10,290 nt of DNA from JBBDIO01 sp040880365 (GTDB lineage Bacteria; Chloroflexota; Anaerolineae; Caldilineales; Caldilineaceae), in assembly GCA_040880365.1 (NCBI GenBank), contig JBBDIO010000302.1, forward strand, positions 1 through 10,290, written 5' to 3'. Position numbers and translations under genes: made by a program. The notes beneath the pieces are model-generated. The model was given only the letters and a program-made list of their open reading frames with translations, was not told where the DNA came from and made no database searches. Numbering within the stretch: position 1 is the first letter of the stretch; every line of letters begins with the position of its first letter. Of this stretch, positions 1-6,043 are shown piece after piece.

Positions 1-520
1 CTTCCGTGCCGTAAATCCAGTGATAGGGATCCTGGCAGGTCACATCCTACACCAGGTCGCGCCCATCCAATCATTACCAGCCGCGCGCCAATGCCAAAAG
101 CTCGGCTTCGGTGTGGGTGCCGTCGGTGGAAAGCGCGGCGTGCATGATGCCGTGGTCGCGCAGGCGACGGGTCAAAGCGCGCGTGTCGATATCGCTGATG
201 CCAGGAATGCCGTGGCGCACGAGATAGTCGGGCAGCGTTTCATTGGCGCGCCAGTTGGAAATGACCGGACTCACTTCGCGCACGATAAAGGCGGTGATCT
301 GTGGTTGATCGCTTTCCACATCCTCTGCGTTCACGCCCGTATTGCCCACATGGGGCACGGTCATGCAGACCATTTGCCCGCGATATGACGGATCGGTGAT
401 TACTTCCTGGTAGCCCGTCAGACTTGTATTGAAGACCACTTCGCCCACGACCGTGGTGGCCGCGCCAAATGCTACCCCGCGGAACACCGTGCCATCGGCT
501 AAAACCAATAGTGCGCTCAA
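1..520 (-). pseudogene. carA: carbamoyl-phosphate synthase small subunit, 5' part, interrupted by three in-frame stops
   Basis: The reading frame starts at a TTG (518-520) preceded by AGGAG eight bases upstream, and opens with SALLVLADGTVFRGVAFGA, the N-terminal domain of CarA, the glutamine amidotransferase subunit that feeds ammonia to CarB for carbamoyl phosphate. Family landmarks follow: GEVVFNTSLTGYQEVITDPS, then HVGNTGVNAEDVES, then IPGISDIDTRALTRRLRDHG. After residue 148 (ARGW) the same frame meets TAA (74-76) and TGA (71-73), continues as LDGRDLV, meets TAG (47-49), and continues as DVTCQDPYHWIYGTE up to the window edge. All of that is recognisable CarA, so the frame is right but broken. 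The uninterrupted part covers only about 40% of a normal ~370-residue CarA. The gene lies 21 bases after argA and is probably the distal gene of the arg cluster. An error in the source sequence is the main alternative to true decay. The rest of the gene is outside the window. Confidence 0.72.
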
Positions 521-541
521 GGTATTTTCTCCTGAAACTAT

Positions 542-1234
542 TTATTTTTCGTCCTGCGCGCCCGGCTTATGTTGATAGGCCAGACGCAAGGGTTGCCATT
601 CGCCCCAGCGCAGCAAGCTATTCCAGCCCGCCTTGCGCAACTCTTCCACATCCACCTGCATGGGCTGATCGGCCAGATTCATCAAGACCGCGACTTCATC
701 GCAGCGATGAAATTTGGGACAATAAATGCACGCCTGCCAGACCTTGGGGCTGATGCTCCAACGATCGACCAGGTGGAACCCCAGCCGCAGAAAGAAATTT
801 TCGCGCAGCGTGAGGGCGCAGATTTGTTTATACTCTCTTTCACGTGCCTGTTCGATCAACCCCTGCACCAATTGCCCGCCCACGCCACGGCCCTGATACC
901 CTTCGTGGGTCGCCAGCGAACGGATTTCTATCAGTGTATCGGTCAGTGGCACCAATGCGCCACATCCTACCACAATTTCGTCTTCCGTCCTCGCGGGCGC
1001 GCCCAGTGCATCTTCGGCTATTGTGTCCTCTGCTAATGTATCTGCTGCGCCGGTTGTGCCTGCGGCATCATCTTCCCCGCGTGGCGAATCTACGCAGACC
1101 AGCCAGTCGGCGAGTGTCTGGCGCACACTATCGGCGGTGCGCGGCAACATGACATTTTGAGCAGCAAACCGATTCACCATCGTAGTGATCGGCTCTACAT
1201 CTGCTTCCTGGGCGGAACGAAGGTAAAGCGACAT
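542..1234 (-). CDS. argA: N-acetylglutamate synthase, short GNAT type
   Basis: A 230-residue GNAT-fold enzyme that probably transfers acetyl from acetyl-CoA to glutamate, the first step of arginine synthesis. The start of domain MSLYLRSAQEADVEPI and the segment NVMLPRTADSVRQTLADWLV match the one-domain ArgA family. Acetyl-CoA motif A is EIRSLATHEGYQGRGVGGQL (residues about 103-122). The family-specific C-terminal signature CPKFHRCDEVA has Cys172 and Cys178. Between the third and fourth strands (residues about 51-86) lies an acidic Ala/Asp/Glu/Thr-rich insert with the repeat AEDTI-AEDA, and about 40 residues follow the usual C-terminus. The frame is open upstream to 1342, but the extra residues look unlike any family and would cover a hairpin, so the ATG at 1232-1234 was chosen. 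Its ribosome binding site is weak (AGAGAGAAG). Its place after argD and before carA supports ArgA over a generic acetyltransferase. No argJ is seen in the window, so this enzyme may be the only entry point. Confidence 0.85.
   Translation of the reverse strand: MSLYLRSAQEADVEPITTMVNRFAAQNVMLPRTADSVRQTLADWLVCVDSPRGEDDAAGTTGAADTLAEDTIAEDALGAPARTEDEIVVGCGALVPLTDTLIEIRSLATHEGYQGRGVGGQLVQGLIEQAREREYKQICALTLRENFFLRLGFHLVDRWSISPKVWQACIYCPKFHRCDEVAVLMNLADQPMQVDVEELRKAGWNSLLRWGEWQPLRLAYQHKPGAQDEK
977..1084 (-). repeat. low-complexity insert in argA with a 15-base period
   Basis: The DNA coding for the acidic insert of ArgA contains imperfect 15-base repeats. On the plus strand TCTTCGGCTATTGTG is followed directly by TCCTCTGCTAATGTA, giving the peptide pattern AEDTI/AEDA. 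The insert keeps the frame and sits in a surface position of the GNAT fold, between strands. It probably arose by slippage. No function can be assigned. Confidence 0.5.
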
Positions 1235-1270
1235 GCGGGTTTGACTTCTCTCTGAACCGAACATGGAGAT

Positions 1271-1316
1271 TGGGTATTCGCAATTGCCGTTCTGCGCACA
1301 AATTGCGAACCACCCA
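1271..1316. repeat. hairpin-forming inverted repeat upstream of argA
   Basis: A perfect 9-bp inverted repeat, TTCGCAATT (1277-1285) and AATTGCGAA (1301-1309), encloses a 15-base loop. It is flanked by a second paired block, TGGGT (1271-1275) and ACCCA (1312-1316), giving 14 pairs with a small asymmetric bulge. On the arg transcript it lies in the argD-argA gap, about 37 bases before the argA start. No T-run follows it on the minus strand, so it is not a standard terminator. It could be an RNA processing or stability element, or a protein site. Confidence 0.6.
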
Positions 1317-1344
1317 TGATCCACGCCCTGACCTGAATCCATAT

Positions 1345-1369
1345 TGACAGCTCGTCACTGACAGCTCGT
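1345..1369. repeat. two 11-bp direct repeats, period 14
   Basis: TGACAGCTCGT occurs at 1345-1355 and again at 1359-1369, separated by CAC. The pair sits just downstream of the argD stop codon in transcript terms. It may be a slippage duplication or a paired binding site. Confidence 0.6.
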
Positions 1370-1381
1370 TCTGGGCGTCTG

Positions 1382-2593
1382 CTACATCTCTTGCAACAAT
1401 TTGCCCACAGTGCTTACAGCCTGCTTGATTTCCTCTTCGCTGATGATCAGCGGCGGCACAAAGCGCAGTACGCTTGGCCCGGCATTGACCAGAATCAGAC
1501 CATGCTTGAAGGCTTCGGCTACCAGCGTGCCCGTGTTGATATCCATCTCGACGCCGACCAACAGCCCTTTGCCGCGAATTTCTTTGATGTGGGGGCTATT
1601 CAGATCTGAAAGCATTTCCATGAGCAGGTCGCCTTTGGCTTTGACGCTGTCCAAAAAGGCGGGGTCGCTGATACGGCTCACCACATGGTGGGCCACATGC
1701 GTGGTAAAGGGATTGCCGGCAAAGGTGCTGGCGTGGTCACCCTTCTGGATGGTATCGGCCACTTTCTGGCGCATGAGGATGGCGCCGATGGGCAGCCCGC
1801 CGGCCAGCGGCTTGGCCGCGGTCAGCAGATCCGGCTCCACGGCACCGGCCTGTCCGCTATAGCCCTGGTGCGCCCACAGATGGCCGGTGCGCCCCATGCC
1901 ACACTGGACTTCATCGAAGATGAGCAGCGCATCATATTCATCGGCCAGCGCCCGCAGACCGGCCAGAAATTCATAGCTGGCCGGATAGATGCCGCCTTCA
2001 CCCTGAATCGGTTCTACAATAATAGCGCAGACATTTTCGTCCATCTCGGCGCGGGCGCTTTCCAGATTGTTGAATTCGGCAAAGCGGACGCCGGGCATGA
2101 GCGGCTCGAACGCCTCTTGATACTGGCGGCGCGGCGTGGCGGCCAGGCTGCCAAACAAGCGTCCATGAAACGCATTGGAAAAGGACAGGATGTGATATTT
2201 GTCCGCATGGCCTTTTTGGCGGGCATAGCGGCGGGCAAATTTGAACGCGCCCTCGTTGGCATCGGCCCCGGTCAGGCTATAGTGGACTTTGTCGGCAAAG
2301 CTGGTATCACACAGCAATTTAGCCAAGCGCGCGTGGGGCGCTGTGTGATAGAGGTTGCTCACATGCACCACGCCGGTGTCGATGGCTTCGTGCATGGCTT
2401 GCTTGATGCCCGCGTCGTTATAGCCCAACGCATTGACGGCAATGCCCGCTACACAATCCAGATAGGCGTTGCCTTCGGTATCATACAGGGTGCAGCCTTC
2501 GCCATGATCCAGCACAAAGTTGGGCCGCGTATAGACGCCCAGGACGTTTTCATGTTCCAGATCAATAATTTCCTGCGTTTGTACATCGCTCAT
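1382..2593 (-). CDS. argD: acetylornithine aminotransferase
   Basis: A 403-residue class III PLP-dependent aminotransferase. It converts N-acetylglutamate semialdehyde plus glutamate to N-acetylornithine plus 2-oxoglutarate in the cytoplasm. Visible landmarks are YLDCVAGIAVNALGYND near 45-60, the cofactor phosphate loop TGADANEGAFKFARR (108-122), SNAFHGR (139-145) with the ring-stacking aromatic, EPIQGEGG (194-201), FDEVQCGMGRTG (226-237) with Asp227, TAAKPLAGGLPIGA (258-271) with the Schiff-base Lys261, and TFAGNP (290-295). The length is normal. The ATG at 2591-2593 is preceded by AAGGA at good spacing. Position between argB and argA supports ArgD over ornithine or GABA aminotransferases, which share the fold. 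The P-loop reads LTGADANE where many relatives have NSGTEANE, a conservative variation. A 161-base gap with a folded element separates it from argB upstream, and a 147-base gap separates it from argA. Confidence 0.95.
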   Translation of the reverse strand: MSDVQTQEIIDLEHENVLGVYTRPNFVLDHGEGCTLYDTEGNAYLDCVAGIAVNALGYNDAGIKQAMHEAIDTGVVHVSNLYHTAPHARLAKLLCDTSFADKVHYSLTGADANEGAFKFARRYARQKGHADKYHILSFSNAFHGRLFGSLAATPRRQYQEAFEPLMPGVRFAEFNNLESARAEMDENVCAIIVEPIQGEGGIYPASYEFLAGLRALADEYDALLIFDEVQCGMGRTGHLWAHQGYSGQAGAVEPDLLTAAKPLAGGLPIGAILMRQKVADTIQKGDHASTFAGNPFTTHVAHHVVSRISDPAFLDSVKAKGDLLMEMLSDLNSPHIKEIRGKGLLVGVEMDINTGTLVAEAFKHGLILVNAGPSVLRFVPPLIISEEEIKQAVSTVGKLLQEM

Positions 2594-2648
2594 TGGTTTT
2601 CCTTGCTTTCCTCATCCATGTAGGAAGTGGGTGTGGGAATGGGCAGCC

Positions 2649-2693
2649 TGTAATGGATATTTTTGAAATCCGGGTAGCGAAAGACCCATTACA
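2649..2693 (-). other. perfect three-way-junction fold between argB and argD
   Basis: These 45 bases divide without leftovers into three helices. The outer stem is TGTAAT (2649-2654) with ATTACA (2688-2693). The first hairpin is GGAT (2655-2658) and ATCC (2668-2671) with a 9-base loop. The second is GGGT (2672-2675) and ACCC (2684-2687) with an 8-base loop. No unpaired base lies at the junction. The same fold forms on either strand; on the arg transcript it is in the argB-argD spacer, 56 bases before the argD start. There is no T-run, so it is not a classic terminator. It may be an RNA cleavage or stability element or a small palindromic repeat unit. No known family was recognised. Confidence 0.5.
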
Positions 2694-2754
2694 AATCGCG
2701 AATACCTGTGTTCTGAAAAAGCATTCCAGCCGTGTGTGAATCTATATGCGTGAT

Positions 2755-3573
2755 CTAGAGTTGCGACCCGATAATGCCCGTGCCGCTGTTTTCCTGCACG
2801 CCGGCGAGATTGGTGATCACGGCCTGGGCAACCCCGCCCTGTACCGCATGGATGGCGCTGCGCACTTTGGGGATCATCCCACCGTTGATAATGCCCTCGT
2901 TGATCCACTGTTCACATTGGTCGGCGGTCACGGCGCGTATCACACGCCCGGCAACCAGCACTCCGGGCACATTGCTCACAAAAATAAGCTTGATTGCGCC
3001 CAGTTTGGCCGCGATGGCCGTCGCGGCATGGTCGGCATTTACGTTATAGCTCAATCCATCCAGCGCGCCAAAGCTGATGGGGCTGATGACCGGCACAATT
3101 TCGGCCCGGATGAGCGTGTGTAGCAGGTGTGTATCCACATCACGGATCTCACCCACCCGTCCCAGATCGCCCAGGGGATGCCACATCTTTTCTACATAGA
3201 TGGTGCCGTCGTCTACTCCGCTGAAACCCGCGGCATGAATATGACCATTGACCAGGGCGCGCACAATGCGCTTGTTGCTCAGCCCACTCAAGACCATTTC
3301 TGCCACATCCATGCTGGCTTCGTCGGTGACGCGCAGCCCCTCTACAAACCGGGTAGACAGGCCCAGCCGTTCCTGATAGTGGGCGATAGTCTTGCCGCCG
3401 CCATGAACGATCACGGGGAAGTGGCCCGCGTTGCGCATGGAATCCACCGATTTGACCAACCCCTGGAGAAAGGCGTCGTCGTCCAATTCGTTGCCGCCCA
3501 CTTTGATCACCACAATATAGGGCAAATCTTCAGTCGGTTCGGGTGTGCTCTTTTGTTGAATAATCGTTTCCAC
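2755..3573 (-). CDS. argB: acetylglutamate kinase
   Basis: A 272-residue member of the amino acid kinase family that phosphorylates N-acetylglutamate with ATP, usually the feedback-controlled step. Motifs in order are VVIKVGGNEL (21-30) with the phosphate-binding Lys24, VHGGGKT (56-62) for the substrate and phosphate loop, TRFVEGLRVTD (74-84) for acetylglutamate binding, VISPISFGALDGLSYNVNAD (162-181) with the Asn/Asp pair, LIFVSNVPGV (196-205), and GGMIPKV (231-237) with the catalytic-site Lys. The start is a GTG at 3571-3573, preceded by GAGAAAAGG. An N-terminal tail of about 17 residues precedes the first strand. The C-terminal half lacks any regulatory domain. It lies 80 bases after argC and 161 bases before argD in the same direction, so a common transcript is likely. 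The length and all key residues are normal for a working enzyme. Confidence 0.96.
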   Translation of the reverse strand: METIIQQKSTPEPTEDLPYIVVIKVGGNELDDDAFLQGLVKSVDSMRNAGHFPVIVHGGGKTIAHYQERLGLSTRFVEGLRVTDEASMDVAEMVLSGLSNKRIVRALVNGHIHAAGFSGVDDGTIYVEKMWHPLGDLGRVGEIRDVDTHLLHTLIRAEIVPVISPISFGALDGLSYNVNADHAATAIAAKLGAIKLIFVSNVPGVLVAGRVIRAVTADQCEQWINEGIINGGMIPKVRSAIHAVQGGVAQAVITNLAGVQENSGTGIIGSQL

Positions 3574-3653
3574 GGCCTTTTCTCGATATTTTTTCTGAAA
3601 TTTTTGATTCGACTGTGCACGCCGGCGCGCGGCACCTGCCCGTACGCTGGTGT

Positions 3654-4793
3654 CTAGAGCAGGCCCAGGGTTTCTTCCAGCCCCACGGCAATGTTGAAAT
3701 TTTGCACCGCTTGCCCGCTTGCGCCCTTCACCAGATTATCCAGCGTGGTGACGATTATATATTGGCGATTTTCGGGCTGGTTAGGATTCGCCGGCAAAAT
3801 ACTGATCGCGACCCGGTTGGTGTGGGTGACATGGCGCAGACTTGCCAGTTGGCCCGCCGGCAGCAGATGGATAAACGGTTCTCCCGCATAGGTTTCGGTG
3901 TAGAGATTGCGGATATCTTCTTCGGTGACACCGGGTGTGACCCGCACATACATGGTGCTGAGAATGCCCCGATTCACCGGCAACAGATGCGGCGAAAAGA
4001 GAAAATTGTAGCCCGTGTTGTTCGCACTGGTGTCTCCACTGTTGTCCCCACTGTGGGGCACACCTGTGCCGTTGTGTGTCGCGCCTGCGCCGTTTTGCCC
4101 GGCCCCATTGCGCGCTACCCCGCCCAGCACTTGCTCCATTTCGGCAATGTGGCGATGGCGATAGCCAATGTTATAAGGCGACATATTTTCGTTGACTTCG
4201 ACATAGCTGTATTGCACTTTGCTCTGGCGGCCCGCGCCACTCACGCCGCTTTTGCTATCGACAATGATGTCCTGTTCTAGCCAGCCCGCTTTTGCCAGCG
4301 GATAGAGACCCAGATTGACGCTGGTGGGATAGCAGCCCGGCACCGCGATGAGCTTGGCGTCGCGAATTTCTGCGCGATAGACTTCGCACAAACCATAGAC
4401 GAATTGAGGCAGCAGGTCGGGCGCCGTGTGTTCGCCATACCATTGGGCATAGGCGGCGGGGTTTTTCAGGCGAAAATCGGCGCTGAGGTCGATGCAGCGC
4501 ACGCCCGTCGCCTGGAAGGCGCGCACGGGTTCAATCGATGCGGCATGGGGCAAACAGAGAAAGACCACATCCACATCATCGGTGCGCTGCAAGGCATCTT
4601 GCATGGCAATCAGCGGATAATCCCACGGCGCGGCGTGTACTTCGCCGATGGTTTTGCCGGCGCTGTTCTCGCTGGTCAACCAGCCCACCTGTAAATGGGG
4701 ATGACGGTGAATAATCTGGAGCAGCTCATAGCCGGTGTAGCCGGTGGCTCCGGCTATGCCAACTCGATATAGGTGTTCCGGCTGATTGGCCAT
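3654..4793 (-). CDS. argC: N-acetyl-gamma-glutamyl-phosphate reductase
   Basis: A 379-residue NADPH-dependent reductase that turns acetylglutamyl phosphate into the semialdehyde. It shows the dinucleotide-binding loop VGIAGATGYTGYELL (11-25), FLCLPHAAS (78-86), IDLSADFRL (101-109), the catalytic cysteine loop VPGCYPTS with Cys154, SGVSGAGRQ (182-190), YRHRHIAEME (211-220) with the conserved His, and the C-terminal DNLVKGASGQAVQN (352-365). It is about 30-35 residues longer than usual because of a Gly/Asn/Thr-rich insert at about 225-262. The ATG at 4791-4793 fits the family start and follows AAGGAAGGA by about 11 bases. The frame stays open upstream to 5060, but that stretch spans a terminator and has no family match, so it was not used. 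It is the first gene of the arg cluster and sits behind a terminator-bearing leader. Confidence 0.96.
   Translation of the reverse strand: MANQPEHLYRVGIAGATGYTGYELLQIIHRHPHLQVGWLTSENSAGKTIGEVHAAPWDYPLIAMQDALQRTDDVDVVFLCLPHAASIEPVRAFQATGVRCIDLSADFRLKNPAAYAQWYGEHTAPDLLPQFVYGLCEVYRAEIRDAKLIAVPGCYPTSVNLGLYPLAKAGWLEQDIIVDSKSGVSGAGRQSKVQYSYVEVNENMSPYNIGYRHRHIAEMEQVLGGVARNGAGQNGAGATHNGTGVPHSGDNSGDTSANNTGYNFLFSPHLLPVNRGILSTMYVRVTPGVTEEDIRNLYTETYAGEPFIHLLPAGQLASLRHVTHTNRVAISILPANPNQPENRQYIIVTTLDNLVKGASGQAVQNFNIAVGLEETLGLL
4008..4121 (-). repeat. tandem-repeat-derived insert in argC
   Basis: The DNA for the Gly/Asn/Thr-rich insert of ArgC shows imperfect tandem copies. On the plus strand a 12-base unit appears as ACTGGTGTCTCC, ACTGTTGTCCCC and ACTGTGGGGCAC. 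Farther right, a 21-base period shows in CTGTGCCGTTGTG and CTGCGCCGTTTTG. The peptide reads as repeated NGAG/NGTG. The insert falls between the conserved segments HIAEMEQVL and FLFSPHLLPVNRG, and the frame is kept. It is probably a disordered surface loop. Confidence 0.6.
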
Positions 4794-4900
4794 CGCGCTG
4801 CAAATCCTTCCTTGTATCTCTAGATTTCTTTCTGAATCTGTTTTTCGGGTTTTGGCGTGGACCAAAGTGCCCATCTGTCTTGGTGTCTTTGAAAAACGGC

Positions 4901-4931
4901 AAAAAAAAAAGCCCTCCATCTGGAGAGCCTT
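4901..4931 (-). terminator. intrinsic terminator in the argC leader (attenuator)
   Basis: On the minus strand, AAGGCTCTCC (4931-4922) pairs with GGAGGGCTTT (4917-4908) in a 10-bp stem with two G-T pairs and the tetraloop AGAT. The T-run is ten bases (4910-4901). It lies between the predicted promoter and argC, and no gene ends before it, so its likely role is to stop arg transcription early under some condition. Confidence 0.85.
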
Positions 4932-4986
4932 GGCCGACACTTTCTCTGTCTGTTCCCGCGTGCAATCTTCCAGATTTACAATCCGG
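4918..4986 (-). promoter_or_regulatory. competing antiterminator and anti-antiterminator hairpins
   Basis: Four segments can pair in mutually exclusive ways. Segment 1, CCGGATT (4986-4980), pairs with segment 2, AATCTGG (4976-4970), across the triloop GTA. Segment 2 as ATCTGGA (4975-4969) also pairs perfectly with segment 3, TCCAGAT (4924-4918), extendable by two pairs past one bulged A. Segment 3 overlaps the 5' arm and loop of the terminator. So 1:2 would allow the terminator and 2:3 would prevent it, as in trp-like attenuators. The sensed signal is unknown. The pairing is seen in the sequence; its use is inferred. Confidence 0.5.
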
Positions 4987-5041
4987 TGTGGAACACGTTG
5001 TGCCTCAAGCAGGGTTGGTGGGACAGAGCAAAATTCTTCAT
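4976..5041 (-). CDS. possible 21-codon leader peptide in the arg leader
   Basis: An ATG at 5039-5041 opens a 21-codon frame beginning MKNFALSHQP and ending at a TAA (4976-4978) placed exactly between attenuator segments 1 and 2. The position is what a leader peptide would need. Against it, no ribosome binding site is visible, the ATG is only a few bases from the predicted transcript start, and it has a single Arg codon (AGG, codon 13) but three His codons. It may be chance. Confidence 0.2.
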   Translation of the reverse strand: MKNFALSHQPCLRHNVFHTGL

Positions 5042-5050
5042 TATTAAGTG

Positions 5051-5079
5051 AGTCTAACATGCGGTTGGGTGGTTGTCAA
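5051..5079 (-). promoter_or_regulatory. sigma-70 type promoter for the arg cluster
   Basis: On the minus strand a perfect -35, TTGACA (5079-5074), is followed after 17 bases by TAGACT (5056-5051), matching four of six -10 positions. Transcription would start near 5044 and give a leader of about 250 bases before argC. The -35 lies in a short inverted repeat, GTTGACAAC, a possible contact point for a regulator. Confidence 0.6.
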
Positions 5080-5135
5080 CATAGGGGCAAAAAAATCAGA
5101 AATTCGCCCGTCGCTTTTCTCCGTTTTTCTCGTCT

Positions 5136-5180
5136 CTATACCTATGGGGGGCTATACCCAAGGGGTCTATGCTTTGGGGG
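5136..5180. repeat. three CTAT...GGGG repeats in the arg/GNAT intergenic region
   Basis: Three neighbouring copies start with CTAT at 5136, 5152 and 5167 and end in G-runs: CTATACCTATGGGGGG, CTATACCCAAGGGG and CTATGCTTTGGGGG. The periods are 16 and 15 bases. They lie between the arg promoter and the GNAT gene. They could be iterated sites for a regulator, or a G-quadruplex-prone tract together with the nearby GG at 5182-5183. Confidence 0.5.
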
Positions 5181-5256
5181 AGGTTGCAGGCCAAATCTCC
5201 AGTCTAACTCAAACTTCTAATCACCTGAATTTTTCAGCAGCAGAATAGGTGCCACT

Positions 5257-5730
5257 GTGCAAATCAAAATTGCCGAAACGTCCGCGCAGATTCGCGCCTG
5301 TTTTCCGGTCATGGTGCAATTGCGCCCCCATTACACCGCCGACCAGTTTGTTGCCCAGGTGCAGCTTCAGGCCCAGGAAGTCGGCTATCAATTGGTCTAT
5401 GTAGAAGGTGATGCGGAAGTTGATGACCCGCGCAGGGACAGCGCGCAGGTCGTGGCAGTGGCCGGCTTTGTGGTGCGGCATATGCTATCCGCAGGGCATG
5501 TACTCTATGTAGACGATCTGGTCACCGATGTCGGGGCGCGCTCACATGGCTATGGTGCGGCGTTGATGGCGTGGCTGGATGATTATGCCCGGCAGGCCGG
5601 CTGTGATGTGCTGGATCTGGATAGTGGTGTGCAGCGCGCCGGGGCGCACCGCTTTTACTTCCGTGAGGGGATGCACATTTTTGCCTATCATTTTCGGCGC
5701 CCGCTGGCGCTGTCCGCTGAGAATGGCTGA
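5257..5730 (+). CDS. GNAT-family N-acetyltransferase, substrate unknown
   Basis: A 157-residue single-domain acetyltransferase. The GNAT fold is shown by strand four GHVLYVDDLVTD (80-91), the acetyl-CoA loop ARSHGYGAALMAWL (94-107) with the R-x-x-G-x-G pattern, and the C-terminal run DVLDLDSGVQRAGAHRFYFR (117-136), in which LDSGVQR.GAHRFY is typical of a common soluble GNAT subfamily. The GTG start at 5257-5259 is preceded by AGGTG at five bases, a good ribosome binding site. An insert-like acidic turn, VEGDAEVDDPRRDSAQ, lies between strands two and three. It is divergent from the arg cluster and shares its upstream region, but nothing shows that it acts in arginine metabolism. The small-molecule or protein substrate cannot be read from sequence. 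Confidence 0.88.
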   Translation: MQIKIAETSAQIRACFPVMVQLRPHYTADQFVAQVQLQAQEVGYQLVYVEGDAEVDDPRRDSAQVVAVAGFVVRHMLSAGHVLYVDDLVTDVGARSHGYGAALMAWLDDYARQAGCDVLDLDSGVQRAGAHRFYFREGMHIFAYHFRRPLALSAENG

Positions 5731-5941
5731 CGCGGCGGCGCGTGTTCCCGTATGTGGTCGCAGCCAGGGGTATCCAGTGGGCCGCTGTTAATAATCGGAT
5801 CACCCAATATGATTATGTATATTTGACAGGTCAGTGAAAGTTGCGCGATGTGCCGGAATACGTAAAGCTCTTCCAGAGTAAACGCCTCGATTGGCCTGAA
5901 TTTTCTGCAATTTTAACTGTGTACAGATATTAAATTGGGTG
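5731..5941. other. spacer after the GNAT gene, no gene seen
   Basis: The first 60 bases are GC-rich, the rest AT-rich. No convincing terminator follows the GNAT stop codon. A TTGACA at 5824-5829 has no acceptable -10 at 16-18 bases. The 10-mer ACAGGTCAGT (5826-5835) recurs at 6216-6225. Confidence 0.4.
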
Positions 5942-5970
5942 TTGAAAATGTCGTATGGTGCTGGTATACT
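5942..5970 (+). promoter_or_regulatory. strong sigma-70 promoter with extended -10
   Basis: TTGAAA (5942-5947) and TATACT (5965-5970) are separated by exactly 17 bases. TGG directly precedes the -10, giving the extended TGn motif. Five of six bases match consensus in each hexamer. The predicted start is near 5977. The nearest full-size gene starts 550 bases further on, with a terminator in between. Confidence 0.72.
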
Positions 5971-6019
5971 GGCGTCTGTAGTCACAGAGAAGTGGTGAGA
6001 TTTGCTGGTCGCGCGTCTA

Positions 6020-6043
6020 TATGATCTACGGTATGATCTACGA
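6020..6043. repeat. tandem duplication, period 12 (first)
   Basis: TATGATCTACGG (6020-6031) is followed at once by TATGATCTACGA (6032-6043). The second copy overlaps the 5' arm of a hairpin. In the plus frame starting at 6021 it codes for MIYG-MIYD. Confidence 0.7.

Noticed and set aside
47..76. Stop-codon reassignment or programmed read-through to rescue carA
   Set aside because: TAA, TAG and TGA all end other genes here (rpoD and argA; argB, argC and argD; GNAT and the methyltransferase), and no recoding structure was seen; decay or sequence error is simpler.
1235..1342. Longer argA start at 1342 or 1264
   Set aside because: The added residues match nothing in the family and the region forms a hairpin; neither start has a better ribosome binding site.
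1685..2623. 312-codon plus-strand frame opposite argD
   Set aside because: It is the antisense shadow of a certain ArgD gene and its protein shows no family features.
4950..4967. T-box-like sequence GATTGCACGCGGGAACAG in the arg leader, similar to GGTGGCACCGCGGGAACAG
   Set aside because: The essential UGGN that pairs with the tRNA acceptor end is missing, and only about 80 bases separate it from the predicted transcript start, too few for a normal Stem I. A degenerate T-box remains possible.
4794..5060. In-frame extension of argC by 89 codons up to an ATG at 5058-5060
   Set aside because: It runs through a terminator hairpin with a T10 tract, overlaps the predicted -10 element, and resembles no ArgC N-terminus; the 4793 start has the family sequence and a ribosome binding site.
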